Assembly: GCF_900129195.1 (NCBI RefSeq)
Contig: NZ_FQUY01000005.1
Location: 62,001 to 126,000, forward strand
Length of the DNA: 64,000 nt
Direction of reading: 5' to 3'
From: Desulforamulus putei DSM 12395
GTDB taxonomy: Bacteria > Bacillota > Desulfotomaculia > Desulfotomaculales > Desulfotomaculaceae
The position numbers were made by a program, and so were the translations under genes. Shown one piece after another: positions 50,409 through 59,364 of this stretch (within the stretch, counting starts at the first letter, position 1; the number at the start of each line of letters is the position of its first letter). Under the pieces are notes generated by a model that saw only the letters and a program-made list of their open reading frames with translations, was not told where the DNA came from and searched no databases.

Positions 50409-50473
50409 GTAGTGACAAAATAATATTATTGTTAATTAATTTTAAGGCTTTTATTAACTCTTTGTAGTGACAA
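50409..50473. repeat. Direct repeats GTAGTGACAA upstream of the first TauE/SafE operon
   Basis: GTAGTGACAA occurs at 50409-50418 and 50464-50473 (55 bases apart), in the upstream region of the small membrane protein gene. A related GTAATGACAA is at 54022-54031 upstream of the second TauE/SafE operon. Confidence 0.4.
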
Positions 50474-50702
50474 TTTTGTGAATCAATTCACTTTATTTTT
50501 AATAAAGGAGACTCTTTGCTTGTATCACTAAACCCTCTCTTTTTTCACCGCCATGCTAGCATATTTATGTAATATTTTCAATGGATTTAAGCATTTCAGC
50601 ACAAAAATAATCTTGCAACATGGAATCGCTATTGCAAAATCCGCTCATAGTTATTTTTTAGTTTTTGCATAAAAAACCCTTGATAAGTATGACAACACAT
50701 TC

Positions 50703-50731
50703 TTCCATTGCCTAATTTTACGTGATATAAT
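50703..50731 (+). promoter_or_regulatory. Promoter of CoA-transferase paralogue 2
   Basis: TTCCAT (50703-50708), 17 bases, TATAAT (50726-50731). The -10 is perfect. Confidence 0.55.
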
Positions 50732-50755
50732 TCACTTAGTAACGTAGATTGGGAG

Positions 50756-52090
50756 GTGAAGTATTTGGTCTGGTTTAAAGCAGGGCCGCTATTTGAAGAC
50801 TCTGAAAAATTAACCGCCATGTATAGAGAAAAATGTGTTTCAGCTGAAGAAGCTGTTTCTGTTATTTCTTCCGGCGATAATATTGTGGTACCTCCCGGCG
50901 CCGCTGAACCGGAAGTCTTAATGGAAGCCCTGGCAAACCGTCGTGGTGAGCTAAAGGATGTGAGAATTCATCAGATGCTGCCTTTACGGGAGGCCAGTTA
51001 TCTTAAGCCTGGTATGGAACGTCACTTCCGACATGTTTCCTGGTTAACCAGCAGCGTCGTTAAAAGGGGCGTCAAAGAAGGGCGGGCGGGTGTTATGCCC
51101 GGTTACCTGTACGAGTACCCCAAATTTATCCGTGAGATGGAAGTGGATGTTTTTATGGGAACGGTTTCTCCCATGGATGAGCACGGGTATTTCAGTTTCG
51201 GAGTATCCGTTGACTACACCATTGCCGCCGCCGGCTGTGCAAAAAAAGTAATTCTGGTGGTTAACCCCAATATGCCCCGCACCATGGGCTATAGCTTCAT
51301 CCACATTTCCCAGGCGGATATGATAGTTGAGGATCAATCTCCCCTGCTGGAGGTAAAAAAACCCGAATTAAGTAAAGTGGACCAACGAATCGGCGATTAT
51401 GTTTGTGAGCTGGTTGATGACGGTTCCACCATTCAACTGGGCCTGGGCTCGGTGGCCAATGCGGCGGCCCAGTGCTTGAGTGTAAAAAAAGGCCTGGGTG
51501 TCCATACTCACTTCATCACCGATGTCATTGTGGATCTCGTGGAATGCGGCGCGGTGACAAACCGGCGGAAAAACATTCATCAGGGCAAGATTATTTGCAG
51601 TTCTGCTGTGGGGAGCAAACGACTGTATCAGTTTATGAACAATAACCCGTTGTTTGAAATGCATTCCATCTCCTATACCAACGACCCGATGATCATTGCC
51701 AAAAACAACAATATGGTGGCCATTAATTCAGTGGATGAAATTGATCTGTTAGGTCAGTGTGCCTCAGAACCCGTTGGCCCCAAGCTCTATTCCGGCACCG
51801 GAGAACAGGTTGACTTTGCCCGGGGGGCCATGAATTCGAACAACGGCAAAAGCATCGTGGTGCTGCATTCAACCCATAAGGGCAGAACCAAAATTGTCCC
51901 CATGCTGGAAAGCGGTTCTGTGGTCAGTCTCAGTAAAAATGACGTAGACTATGTAGTGACCGAGTACGGCATTGCCAAGTTAAGGGGTAAAACCTACCGC
52001 CAGCGGGCGGAAGCCCTCATTGCCATCGCTCATCCGGACCACCGGGACGGGCTGTCGGAAGCAGCCAAAAAATTCGGTTTAACCAGATAA
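50756..52090 (+). CDS. Acetyl-CoA hydrolase/transferase family CoA-transferase (paralogue 2)
   Basis: A 444-residue cytoplasmic enzyme closely related to the one at 14276-15601: DVRIHQMLPLREASYLKPGM, SPMDEHGYFSFGVSVDY, the C-terminal GTGEQVDFARGA, and VVTEYGIAKLRGKTYRQRAE. It belongs to the 4-hydroxybutyrate/butyryl-CoA:acetate CoA-transferase branch. GTG at 50756 overlaps the GGGAGGTGA ribosome binding site, so the TTG at 50765 may be the real start. Acyl specificity is unknown; it could serve acetate, propionate or butyrate activation. A palindromic terminator follows. Confidence 0.88.
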   Translation: MKYLVWFKAGPLFEDSEKLTAMYREKCVSAEEAVSVISSGDNIVVPPGAAEPEVLMEALANRRGELKDVRIHQMLPLREASYLKPGMERHFRHVSWLTSSVVKRGVKEGRAGVMPGYLYEYPKFIREMEVDVFMGTVSPMDEHGYFSFGVSVDYTIAAAGCAKKVILVVNPNMPRTMGYSFIHISQADMIVEDQSPLLEVKKPELSKVDQRIGDYVCELVDDGSTIQLGLGSVANAAAQCLSVKKGLGVHTHFITDVIVDLVECGAVTNRRKNIHQGKIICSSAVGSKRLYQFMNNNPLFEMHSISYTNDPMIIAKNNNMVAINSVDEIDLLGQCASEPVGPKLYSGTGEQVDFARGAMNSNNGKSIVVLHSTHKGRTKIVPMLESGSVVSLSKNDVDYVVTEYGIAKLRGKTYRQRAEALIAIAHPDHRDGLSEAAKKFGLTR

Positions 52091-52118
52091 GCCGTGATGC
52101 AATTGCATCACGGCTTTA
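52090..52118. terminator. Perfect palindromic terminator
   Basis: AAGCCGTGATGCAA / TTGCATCACGGCTT, a perfect inverted repeat followed by TACC and T runs; serves both the CoA-transferase and the opposite gene. Confidence 0.75.
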
Positions 52119-52940
52119 CCTTTGGCAAATCTCCCTGAGAAGTCTTGCTCTTCTCTCCTGTTCCCTGCGATATTCGATGATCTCCAGAACCTGTGCCACG
52201 GTTAAAAGAAGAATCGGCACCATAAATAAGGAAATGACCATTACTGCGGAAACCGACAATTCCTGGGACCCAAGGGTGAGAATGGAAGATGGTTTCAGGT
52301 GTAAGATTTGTACTTCGGAAGACAGAAGTTTATCATGATCCAGCGCCATAGCAGTAACTTTCATCTGTCCCAGTGGCATACCTGCCACCAGGGGGATTTC
52401 TGCCCAATAATGCCGTCCGTCTATGTTTACCACGCCCTGGCGGATGGAAAACAGGTGTTTTTCATTCTTGATTTTAAGGGCCAGGTTAATATAATCCTGC
52501 TGGTTTTTCTGATACGCCTCTTCGATGTCCTGACGCATTCTTACCCAGGCGCCGGGGACCAAATGCCGGTATTCCGGATCGATCCCCAGCGCTTGCCAAT
52601 GGTTTTCTTTTATCCGATCCGTGGGCACAGAGGTTAAAACCTGGTAAAATCCGGGTAAACCCTGAACTTCCGCTTCGTTAAACTTGATCAAAGAATCATT
52701 TTCATAAAGTGTCACCAGCACCGGCCGGTCCGGTCCTTCCACCTTAACAATGACAGGGGCGTTTTCCGGGGCCTGACCAAACACCGTGACGGTTTCCCGG
52801 GCGGGGTTCAACCCCACTTCGATTTCTTTTTTAGACAGCTGACAGGTCAAATCTGCCGCCCACACGGTGGCAGGAAATAAAAGGGCTAGCGTTAAGCACA
52901 GCACAATGGCCACCTTCACCCTTGAACACCCCCAAACCAA
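52116..52940 (-). CDS. TIGR02186-like exported protein coupled to TauE/SafE
   Basis: A 274-residue protein with an N-terminal signal segment (VAIVLCLTLALLFPATVWA), a large periplasmic-type domain (VTVFGQAPENAPVIVKVEGP is like the TIGR02186 pattern), and a C-terminal membrane anchor (VMVISLFMVPILLLTVAQVL) with a basic tail. This family is often found beside TauE/SafE exporters, as here. Its start overlaps the upstream TauE/SafE gene by 25 bases. It may be an accessory sensor or binding subunit. Confidence 0.6.
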   Translation of the reverse strand: MVWGCSRVKVAIVLCLTLALLFPATVWAADLTCQLSKKEIEVGLNPARETVTVFGQAPENAPVIVKVEGPDRPVLVTLYENDSLIKFNEAEVQGLPGFYQVLTSVPTDRIKENHWQALGIDPEYRHLVPGAWVRMRQDIEEAYQKNQQDYINLALKIKNEKHLFSIRQGVVNIDGRHYWAEIPLVAGMPLGQMKVTAMALDHDKLLSSEVQILHLKPSSILTLGSQELSVSAVMVISLFMVPILLLTVAQVLEIIEYRREQERRARLLREICQR

Positions 52941-53836
52941 CCCAACAGGTTAACAGGGAAACTAAAATGCTGGATCAGTAAATGAAGGCCGGGCTGGCTG
53001 GTTGTGAGAACCCACAGGGTAACCGAAGTAATTAAAACTAAAACTGCGGCCACGGGCACGGGGTAGGGTTTCCTCTGCATGAAGGCAGAGAGAACCAGCA
53101 CGGTAAGGGATGAACCGAGGAATAACCACAACAAAATTTGTAAGTTGATGGGCAGAGCCAGAAAGCCGCTACCCAGGGCCACAGCCAACATGCCGATAAA
53201 GTTTGCCGCCGTAGCGGTCCCTACAGCCATCATTACCGGCATATCCAAACATACGATCAGGAAGGGGCTCACCATAAAAGCGGCCACCGGACCCCATAGT
53301 TTACCGGTAAAGGCAAACACCATGCCTAGGACCACGGGAATGATCAACGGTACCGGCATCATGCTGGCCGGTAAGAAGATTTTTCCCGGCAGCCCACGCA
53401 GGACTTTTACAATCTTTTTTCTGTACCGGTTGTTGGGTTTGGGCAGCAGCGCCAATGGACGAATACGGTGCGCCACCGCTCCCACCAGCAGGAGCAGGTA
53501 AAGACCCAAAAGGATTTCCGACCACCCTGCACCCTCCATAAGCCGGCATACCTTGTTGGCTAACAACATGCCGGGTAGCAGACCCAACAAAAACAGCAGC
53601 AGCAATTTAAAATCCACATTGCCCGCCTGCCATTGGCTGATAGCCGCCGGAACAATCAGGGCGGCCAGATGAGCCAAACCAATGGGGATGGCGATCTCAG
53701 GCGGCAGCCCCGTAAGAATCATCAACAGGGGCACCACCATGAAAGATCCCGCGTTCCCCAAAACAGGAAATAATATGCCCGCAAGGATACCGATTATCAT
53801 AAAGGTCACAGCGCCTGAAAAGAGGATATTTTCCAT
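52916..53836 (-). CDS. TauE/SafE family membrane protein (copy 2)
   Basis: A 306-residue eight-segment membrane protein. Two halves each have the glycine-rich signature (IIGILAGILFPVLGNAGSFM near residue 15 and FAFTGKLWGPVAAFMVSPFL later). It has limited similarity to copy 1, so it is a divergent paralogue. The ATG at 53836 follows GGGGGA; the frame opens at 53932, but the extra residues have no ribosome binding site and would read through the sigma-54 promoter. It sits under a sigma-54 promoter. Confidence 0.85.
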   Translation of the reverse strand: MENILFSGAVTFMIIGILAGILFPVLGNAGSFMVVPLLMILTGLPPEIAIPIGLAHLAALIVPAAISQWQAGNVDFKLLLLFLLGLLPGMLLANKVCRLMEGAGWSEILLGLYLLLLVGAVAHRIRPLALLPKPNNRYRKKIVKVLRGLPGKIFLPASMMPVPLIIPVVLGMVFAFTGKLWGPVAAFMVSPFLIVCLDMPVMMAVGTATAANFIGMLAVALGSGFLALPINLQILLWLFLGSSLTVLVLSAFMQRKPYPVPVAAVLVLITSVTLWVLTTSQPGLHLLIQHFSFPVNLLGWFGGVQG

Positions 53837-53876
53837 TTGGCAGTCCCCCAATTCTAACACTTTACTGGTATTTTTA

Positions 53877-53896
53877 ATTGCAAAATCAATGCCAAA
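53877..53896 (-). promoter_or_regulatory. Sigma-54 (RpoN) promoter of the second TauE/SafE operon
   Basis: On the minus strand TTGGCATTGATTTTGCAA: GG at -24 (53893-53892) and GC at -12 (53881-53880) with the required 12-base offset. It matches TGGCAC-N5-TTGCA except the sixth base. The likely activator gene (NtrC-type) lies immediately upstream. Confidence 0.7.
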
Positions 53897-53967
53897 TGAA
53901 AAAAGGACTTGCCAACCCTTAATGTAAAACACCAGACCCCCTCATTCTGCACCACTGCCAAAGGATT

Positions 53968-53997
53968 TAAAAAAAAAACGGCCTTATGAGCCGTTTA
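53968..53997 (-). terminator. Terminator after the response regulator gene
   Basis: AAACGGC / GCCGTTT stem followed by ten T on the minus strand. Confidence 0.8.
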
Positions 53998-54071
53998 AAT
54001 ATTTGAATTGTACGTAATTTTGTAATGACAAAATGAGATAAAATTACCCGCCGCCGGGCAATTTTTGCCCA

Positions 54072-55433
54072 CTATTCAATGCCCAACTCTTTCATTTTGG
54101 CATAAAGGGACCTCCGGTTAATCCCCAGGGCCCTGGCCGCAGTGGTCCGGCACCAATTGTTTTCTTCCAGGGCCCGCAGGATGGCCTGCCGCTCAACATC
54201 CGCTACAATTTGCTTGAGGGGCAAGTTTTGCTCACCCGGGTTTCCTGGCATGAAGGTTTGTTTTTTCTCCTCACCGGCCAGTTCTATGTCCTCCGGCACA
54301 ATAACGGATCCTCTGGCCATGATAACAGCCCTTTCCACCACATTCTCCAGTTCCCTGACATTTCCCGGCCAATCATAGCTCATTAACATTTTGGTGGCCT
54401 CTTCAGAAAAGCCCTTAACCTGGCGGTTAAATTCTTTATTGTACTTGGACAGGAAATGCGCAACCAGCAGGGGAATATCTTCTTTTCTTTCCCTTAAGGG
54501 CGGTATGACGATGTTTACCACGTTAAGCCTGAAAAACAAATCTTCCCGGAATCCACCTTCCATCACGCTTTGTTTAAGTTTTCTGTTGGTGGCTGCCAGG
54601 ATTCTCACATCCACCTTGATAGTGGCGGTTCCTCCCACACGATCAAATTCCTTTTCTTGAATGGCCCGCAAAAGTTTAGCCTGGGTCGCCAGACTGATTT
54701 CTCCAATCTCATCGAAAAAAATGGTTCCCTCATGGGCCAATTCAAACTTACCCACCTTGGAACTGCTGGCCCCGGTAAAGGCGCCCTTTTCGTAGCCAAA
54801 TAATTCACTTTCTAAAAGACTGTCCGGCAAATTGGCGCAGTTTATTTTTATAAAGGGCTTATTGCGGCGGGAACTGTTATAGTGAATGGCTCTGGCCACC
54901 AGTTCTTTACCGGTACCGCTCTCTCCCTGAATCAAAACTGTGGCATTGCTGTCCGCCACCCGTCCGATGTCCTTATAAACCGCCTGCATGGCAGGGGAAT
55001 TGCCGATAATATTGACGGCGCCGGGCTCCGCGGCTTGATCTTCCGGTCGAAAGGCTGCCACCGTCTCGGTTTGGGCCGCAGCCCTTTGCACCAAATTTAA
55101 AAACTCGTCCAGGTCAAAGGGCTTCACAATATAATCAAAGGCCCCTAATTTCATGGCCCGGATGGCCACCTCGGTGGTGCCAAAGGCAGTCATTAAAATG
55201 ACCGGCGTATTTAACCCTGAAGACTTGACTTGTTCCAGTAAAGAAAAACCGTCTTTCTCCGGCATGCGAATATCGGTAACCAAAACATCCGGTTTCAGTT
55301 TCATTAGTTTTTCCAGGCATTCCCGCCCGTCAACGGCGGTTTCCACCCGGTAATTCGCATCTGTTAACACATCGTAAAGGAACTGTCTTACACTCTCTTC
55401 ATCGTCTACAACCAGTACCAATTTTTGAGCCAT
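54072..55433 (-). CDS. NtrC-family sigma-54-dependent response regulator
   Basis: A 453-residue activator. REC domain about 5-120 with the phosphoacceptor Asp in VLVTDIRMPEKDGFSLLE; AAA+ domain about 145-380 with Walker A GESGTGKELVARAIH, the GAFTGA loop (GYEKGAFTGASSSKV) that contacts sigma-54, and FFDEIGEISLATQ; C-terminal FIS-type helix-turn-helix (ILRALEENNWCRTTAARALG). It needs RpoN, and a sigma-54 promoter is right downstream of it, so it probably switches on the TauE/SafE-TIGR02186 operon. Paired with the kinase gene upstream. Confidence 0.93.
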   Translation of the reverse strand: MAQKLVLVVDDEESVRQFLYDVLTDANYRVETAVDGRECLEKLMKLKPDVLVTDIRMPEKDGFSLLEQVKSSGLNTPVILMTAFGTTEVAIRAMKLGAFDYIVKPFDLDEFLNLVQRAAAQTETVAAFRPEDQAAEPGAVNIIGNSPAMQAVYKDIGRVADSNATVLIQGESGTGKELVARAIHYNSSRRNKPFIKINCANLPDSLLESELFGYEKGAFTGASSSKVGKFELAHEGTIFFDEIGEISLATQAKLLRAIQEKEFDRVGGTATIKVDVRILAATNRKLKQSVMEGGFREDLFFRLNVVNIVIPPLRERKEDIPLLVAHFLSKYNKEFNRQVKGFSEEATKMLMSYDWPGNVRELENVVERAVIMARGSVIVPEDIELAGEEKKQTFMPGNPGEQNLPLKQIVADVERQAILRALEENNWCRTTAARALGINRRSLYAKMKELGIE

Positions 55434-55472
55434 CGCTTACACCTCCGGATACCTATGTTGCCAGTTTTTACT

Positions 55473-57314
55473 CTATGCTGCCGGTAATAAAATTCGTACC
55501 GTTGTGCCTAACCCCTCTTTGCTCTTTATTTCAATGCTGCCGCCATGGGCACGGATGATCTCATCGGCTATGGTCAATCCCAATCCGGTTCCTTTGGCCC
55601 GGGTGGAAAAGAAGGGGTCAAACAGTTTATCCAATAATTCTTCCGGCACGCCGCACCCGGTATCTTTGATATCAATGGCAACCATTTTTTCCTTGACGTC
55701 ATGTCCGGTGCTTAAGGTTACTTCGCCGCCGTCGGGCATGGCCTGGACGGCGTTGTAAATAATATTCATAAGGACCTGCTCCATCTGGTCCGGGTCCATA
55801 TTGACTTCCGGCAGTCCTTGCCCGGGAATGAAGGTAAAACGAACGGTCTCGCCATGGGTCTCTGTAAAAAAGCTTAAAAGCTTGCTCACAAAACCGTTGA
55901 TATCCACCCGGGTCATGACGGTGTTGGTTGGTTTGGCGAAAAACAGCAACTTGTTTACGATGGAATCCAGCCGCTTGACTTCCCGGTAAATGGTGTTGAG
56001 GGATTTCACCGTGGGTGTTTTGCTTTTCATCCAGAACTGAATATAACCGCTGATGGAGGTCAGGGGATTTTTAATCTCGTGGGCCACGCCGGCCACCAGT
56101 TTACCCAGGGAAGCCAGTCTTTCCTGTCTTCTCATCTGTTCTTCCAGGCGCCTCCTGTGGGTAACGTCCCGGCAACTTAACACAGCCCCTACCACTTGTT
56201 TCCTGGCATCATAGAGGATGGACGTATTGGCCAGCAGTTGTCGCTCCTGAACGCCCGGCAGCTTCACCAATACATCCTTGCTTTCCTGTCCCTGTAAGCA
56301 GTCTGTAAGAATTTTTACAATTTCGGAACCCGCCGGAAAAGCCTTCGTTAAGTGGTAACCCAGGACATCTTCTGGTAAGTTGAAAAATTTACGGGCGGTT
56401 GAGCTGACACTGACGATCTTGCCTTTCATATCGACCCCTATGATACCGGCATCGATGTTGGCCATAATAATTTCATTATAATTCTGAACACTGACCAACC
56501 TTGAGGCCAGATCGTTAATGGCCTTTGAGATTTCGCCCAATTCTCCCATGGAGGGAGGGATGACATAGGTCAGGTCAACCTGCATTTTCTGCAGCCCTGC
56601 TTTGATATTGGCCACTGTGTCCAGATAGTTTTTTAATAAAAAGAAGGTACTGCACAGGCCCAGCATAAAGCCGAAGAAAATAACGGTGTAGGCAAAACTT
56701 TCAGCTTGCAGGATTTCTTTATTAATACCTCCCAGTCTTTCCCCGGCCCAAACCACCGCTTCCACCTGCCGCCCGGACATCATGGGCCGGAAAATGATCA
56801 GTTTCTGGTTGCCCGGAGAACCCAGAACAAGCTCCAGGGGTTTTTGCGACCAGATGACTTTCTCAAAGGCGTCTTTCCACTGGGCTTGTTCGGACCACTG
56901 GGTATCTTCGGAAACATCCAAAAACATGTCCTTAAAATCCATGTAGGGGAGGTGGCTGTCCTGGCCCATTTGAACCAGTACCGCCTTCATATCCGTTGAA
57001 TAATAACCCAATTCAATGCCGTGGTGTTTTTGAAACACTTTCATGACGGCCCCGGCCAGTTCCCTGTTCAATACTTTAATTTGTTCATTACGGGGTTTAT
57101 TGGCAATGGCCTGCTTTTTCATCAGGTGGGTTACGTCCGAGGGCACTGTCCTTGACAGTTCTTCCACAGCCAGGGTTAAGGCTTCCCGTTGCTCGTCCAA
57201 CACCACCGGTTTGGTGTGATTTACCATGTATAACATAGCGCCGATAATTAAAACAGGGAGCAGGAGGAGGAGTCCAATTAAAATCATCAGCTGATTTTTA
57301 AATTTGTTGAGCAT
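55473..57314 (-). CDS. Membrane sensor histidine kinase with PAS domain
   Basis: A 613-residue kinase. Two membrane segments (about 8-28 and 205-225) enclose an extracellular sensing domain of about 175 residues; HAMP-like linker; PAS about 285-395 (IGVDMKGKIVSVSSTARKFF); HisKA with VAGVAHEIKNPLTSISGYIQ (phospho-His in HEIKNP); HATPase with DTGCGVPEELLDKLFDPFF and GTGLGLTIADEIIRAHGG. The usual NtrB/AtoS-type partner of the following NtrC-type regulator. The signal is not known; the neighbouring transporter suggests a sulfur or carbon compound. Confidence 0.92.
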   Translation of the reverse strand: MLNKFKNQLMILIGLLLLLPVLIIGAMLYMVNHTKPVVLDEQREALTLAVEELSRTVPSDVTHLMKKQAIANKPRNEQIKVLNRELAGAVMKVFQKHHGIELGYYSTDMKAVLVQMGQDSHLPYMDFKDMFLDVSEDTQWSEQAQWKDAFEKVIWSQKPLELVLGSPGNQKLIIFRPMMSGRQVEAVVWAGERLGGINKEILQAESFAYTVIFFGFMLGLCSTFFLLKNYLDTVANIKAGLQKMQVDLTYVIPPSMGELGEISKAINDLASRLVSVQNYNEIIMANIDAGIIGVDMKGKIVSVSSTARKFFNLPEDVLGYHLTKAFPAGSEIVKILTDCLQGQESKDVLVKLPGVQERQLLANTSILYDARKQVVGAVLSCRDVTHRRRLEEQMRRQERLASLGKLVAGVAHEIKNPLTSISGYIQFWMKSKTPTVKSLNTIYREVKRLDSIVNKLLFFAKPTNTVMTRVDINGFVSKLLSFFTETHGETVRFTFIPGQGLPEVNMDPDQMEQVLMNIIYNAVQAMPDGGEVTLSTGHDVKEKMVAIDIKDTGCGVPEELLDKLFDPFFSTRAKGTGLGLTIADEIIRAHGGSIEIKSKEGLGTTVRILLPAA

Positions 57315-57443
57315 GTTGCACCTGTTAACAAATTAGTTTTGTAATCATCTTAGCATTTCCCACTGATATAGCCAACAGAAAATAATTTCATGGAGTGGAG
57401 CGTATCCGGGCAAAATACAATTATACTTCAGGGAGGTGAAACA

Positions 57444-57665
57444 ATGTCAATCATTGATGAATATCGTAAGGGAATGCAACATGAGTTACCGGAGATACAG
57501 CACTACTTGCACCGTCCGGTTGGCCATACGCAGCCCCGGGAAATTAAGTCTCAAAAGGCACAATTAAACAGCGTCCACCGGCATGGTACGCAAAAAAGTG
57601 TAAAAATGGGCATGGCCTATAAAACGGGCGTCCGGGATATGAAGCACAACATCAATCGAGACTAA
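57444..57665 (+). CDS. Hypothetical small protein (73 aa)
   Basis: A basic, His/Gln-rich protein starting MSIIDEYRKGMQHELPEIQH. GGGAGGTGA precedes the ATG at 57444; the earlier GTG/ATG starts lie in the leader. No membrane segment; no recognisable family. It has its own terminator, so it is likely a monocistronic gene. Confidence 0.6.
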   Translation: MSIIDEYRKGMQHELPEIQHYLHRPVGHTQPREIKSQKAQLNSVHRHGTQKSVKMGMAYKTGVRDMKHNINRD

Positions 57666-57726
57666 ACACATGTTGACAAAGGTCCTTTTGTTTTTCTCTT
57701 TATGTCAAGAGCCTGAGAAAGCACAA

Positions 57727-57757
57727 ACAGGATGGATTTTGCCCATCCTGTTTTCTT
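57727..57757 (+). terminator. Terminator after the 73-residue protein gene
   Basis: CAGGATGG / CCATCCTG stem followed by TTTTCTT; its end reaches the stop of znuB on the other strand. Confidence 0.75.
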
Positions 57758-58607
57758 ATACACTGCTGTCTTCCCTTTGGGGAAGCTTTTCCGCCAACTT
57801 AACCGCTGCACTCCTACGCTGCTGCACAACCAGCGTGACCAGCAGAAGGCATACCGAAGTCATGACAATGGCCCCGCCGGGAGCCAGGTTCATATAAAAG
57901 GAAGCAAACAACCCAACAACCACCGAAGTTTCTGCCATGATCATGGAGATCACCAAGGCTTCTTTAAAACTTCTGGCCATTCGCATGGCAGCCGCCACCG
58001 GCAAGACGATCAGGGAGGAAACCAGCAGGATGCCCACCACCCGAATGGCAACCGCGATGGTCAGCGCTGTTAAGGCGGTAAAGGAAAGGGTAATGATTTG
58101 AACCGGTATACCGCTTAAACGGGCCCCTTCCTCGTCAAAGGAAATGAAAAACAGTTCTTTCCTTAATAACATAATTAAAGCAAATATCGCCAGCCCGGTG
58201 GAAGCGATGATTTTAATGTCGGTTTCATTAATGGCCACAATACTGCCAAAAAGATAGCTCATAAAGTTGGCGTTGTACCCTTTTCCCAGATCCAGCAGAA
58301 TGGCGCCCAGCGCGATTCCTGTGGACAGGATAATGGCGATGGCAATTTCTGAATAATTCTTAAAAACATCCCTTAATTTCTCTATACAGAGGGCGCCGGT
58401 AACAGCAAAGGCCGAAGCCGTAATAATGGGATGCAGACCGGTTAACAGACCCGCAGCAACCCCTGCCAGGCATACATGGGCCAGTGCATCTGAGATCATC
58501 GACATCCTTCTCAAGGAGATAAACAAGCCCACCACGGGACAGATTAAGCCCACAATAATTCCTGCCGTAAAGGCCCTCTGCATAAAGTCATATTGAAAAA
58601 TTTCCAT
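57756..58607 (-). CDS. znuB: Zinc/manganese ABC transporter permease
   Basis: A 283-residue membrane protein of the ABC-3 (ZnuB/TroC) family. Eight to nine segments; landmarks FTAGIIVGLICPVVGLFISL, MSMISDALAHVCLAGVAAGL (the SDALAH loop is characteristic), and GILLVSSLIVLPVAAAMRMA near the end. Pairs with the ATPase gene upstream. The matching solute-binding gene (znuA) is damaged. Confidence 0.9.
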   Translation of the reverse strand: MEIFQYDFMQRAFTAGIIVGLICPVVGLFISLRRMSMISDALAHVCLAGVAAGLLTGLHPIITASAFAVTGALCIEKLRDVFKNYSEIAIAIILSTGIALGAILLDLGKGYNANFMSYLFGSIVAINETDIKIIASTGLAIFALIMLLRKELFFISFDEEGARLSGIPVQIITLSFTALTALTIAVAIRVVGILLVSSLIVLPVAAAMRMARSFKEALVISMIMAETSVVVGLFASFYMNLAPGGAIVMTSVCLLLVTLVVQQRRSAAVKLAEKLPQREDSSV

Positions 58608-58617
58608 GGCTCAACTC

Positions 58618-59364
58618 CTATTCGGCCACCTGAAACACCAGTCTTTTTGTGCAGGTATCCTCCCTAAGCTGCGATAAGGGGGCTGTGCGGCACTGGCAAG
58701 TACAAACATACCTGTCCAGACAAACCTGCCGGGTTATTACCGAGGAAAGTCCCTCCATTTCATGGGAAACGATGAGAAGGGTCATTTGTTCCTTTTGATT
58801 CAGGTGGCGCAGCAGTTTATAGAGGGAGGTCTGGGCTGCCGGGTCAATGCCCACGGTGGGCTCATCCAGAATCAGGATGGCCGGTTCTGCCACCAGAGAG
58901 CGGGCAATAAACACCCTTTGCTGCTGCCCGCCGGAAAGAATGCCCACCGGCTGTTTGCTTAACTCCCTTAAACCCACCAGTTCCAGCGCCCTGTCAACCC
59001 GGCTGTAATCTGTCCGGGTTAAAGGGCGGAAGAGACCGCGCCTGGCCACCCTGCCGGAGGCCACCACTTCTCTGACGGTGGCAGGGAACTGGGGATTAAA
59101 ATGAACCGCCCTTTGGGATACGTAGCCGATTTTGTATCTCTCTTTAAATTTGCTGACGTCCTGGCCAAATAATTGCACCGTTCCCGCCTGGGGCTTCAAC
59201 TGGCCCAGGATGATCTTCAAAAGGGTGGTCTTGCCCGCACCGTTGGGTCCCACCAACCCCACAGCTTCGCCACTCCCGATGGTTAAACTGATATTATCAA
59301 GAACTGGGTGACAACCATAGGTAAAACTAACATTTTTTAATTCAACAACAGGCACATCTCTCAT
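58618..59364 (-). CDS. znuC: Zinc/manganese ABC transporter ATPase
   Basis: A 248-residue ATPase with Walker A GPNGAGKTTLLKI, the signature LSGGQQQRVFIARSL, and Walker B ILILDEPTVGIDPAAQ. The C-terminal tail has Cys residues (CLDRYVCTCQC), unusual for the family and possibly metal-linked. Its start overlaps the znuA pseudogene stop by four bases (ATGA), and znuB follows at once. Confidence 0.92.
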   Translation of the reverse strand: MRDVPVVELKNVSFTYGCHPVLDNISLTIGSGEAVGLVGPNGAGKTTLLKIILGQLKPQAGTVQLFGQDVSKFKERYKIGYVSQRAVHFNPQFPATVREVVASGRVARRGLFRPLTRTDYSRVDRALELVGLRELSKQPVGILSGGQQQRVFIARSLVAEPAILILDEPTVGIDPAAQTSLYKLLRHLNQKEQMTLLIVSHEMEGLSSVITRQVCLDRYVCTCQCRTAPLSQLREDTCTKRLVFQVAE

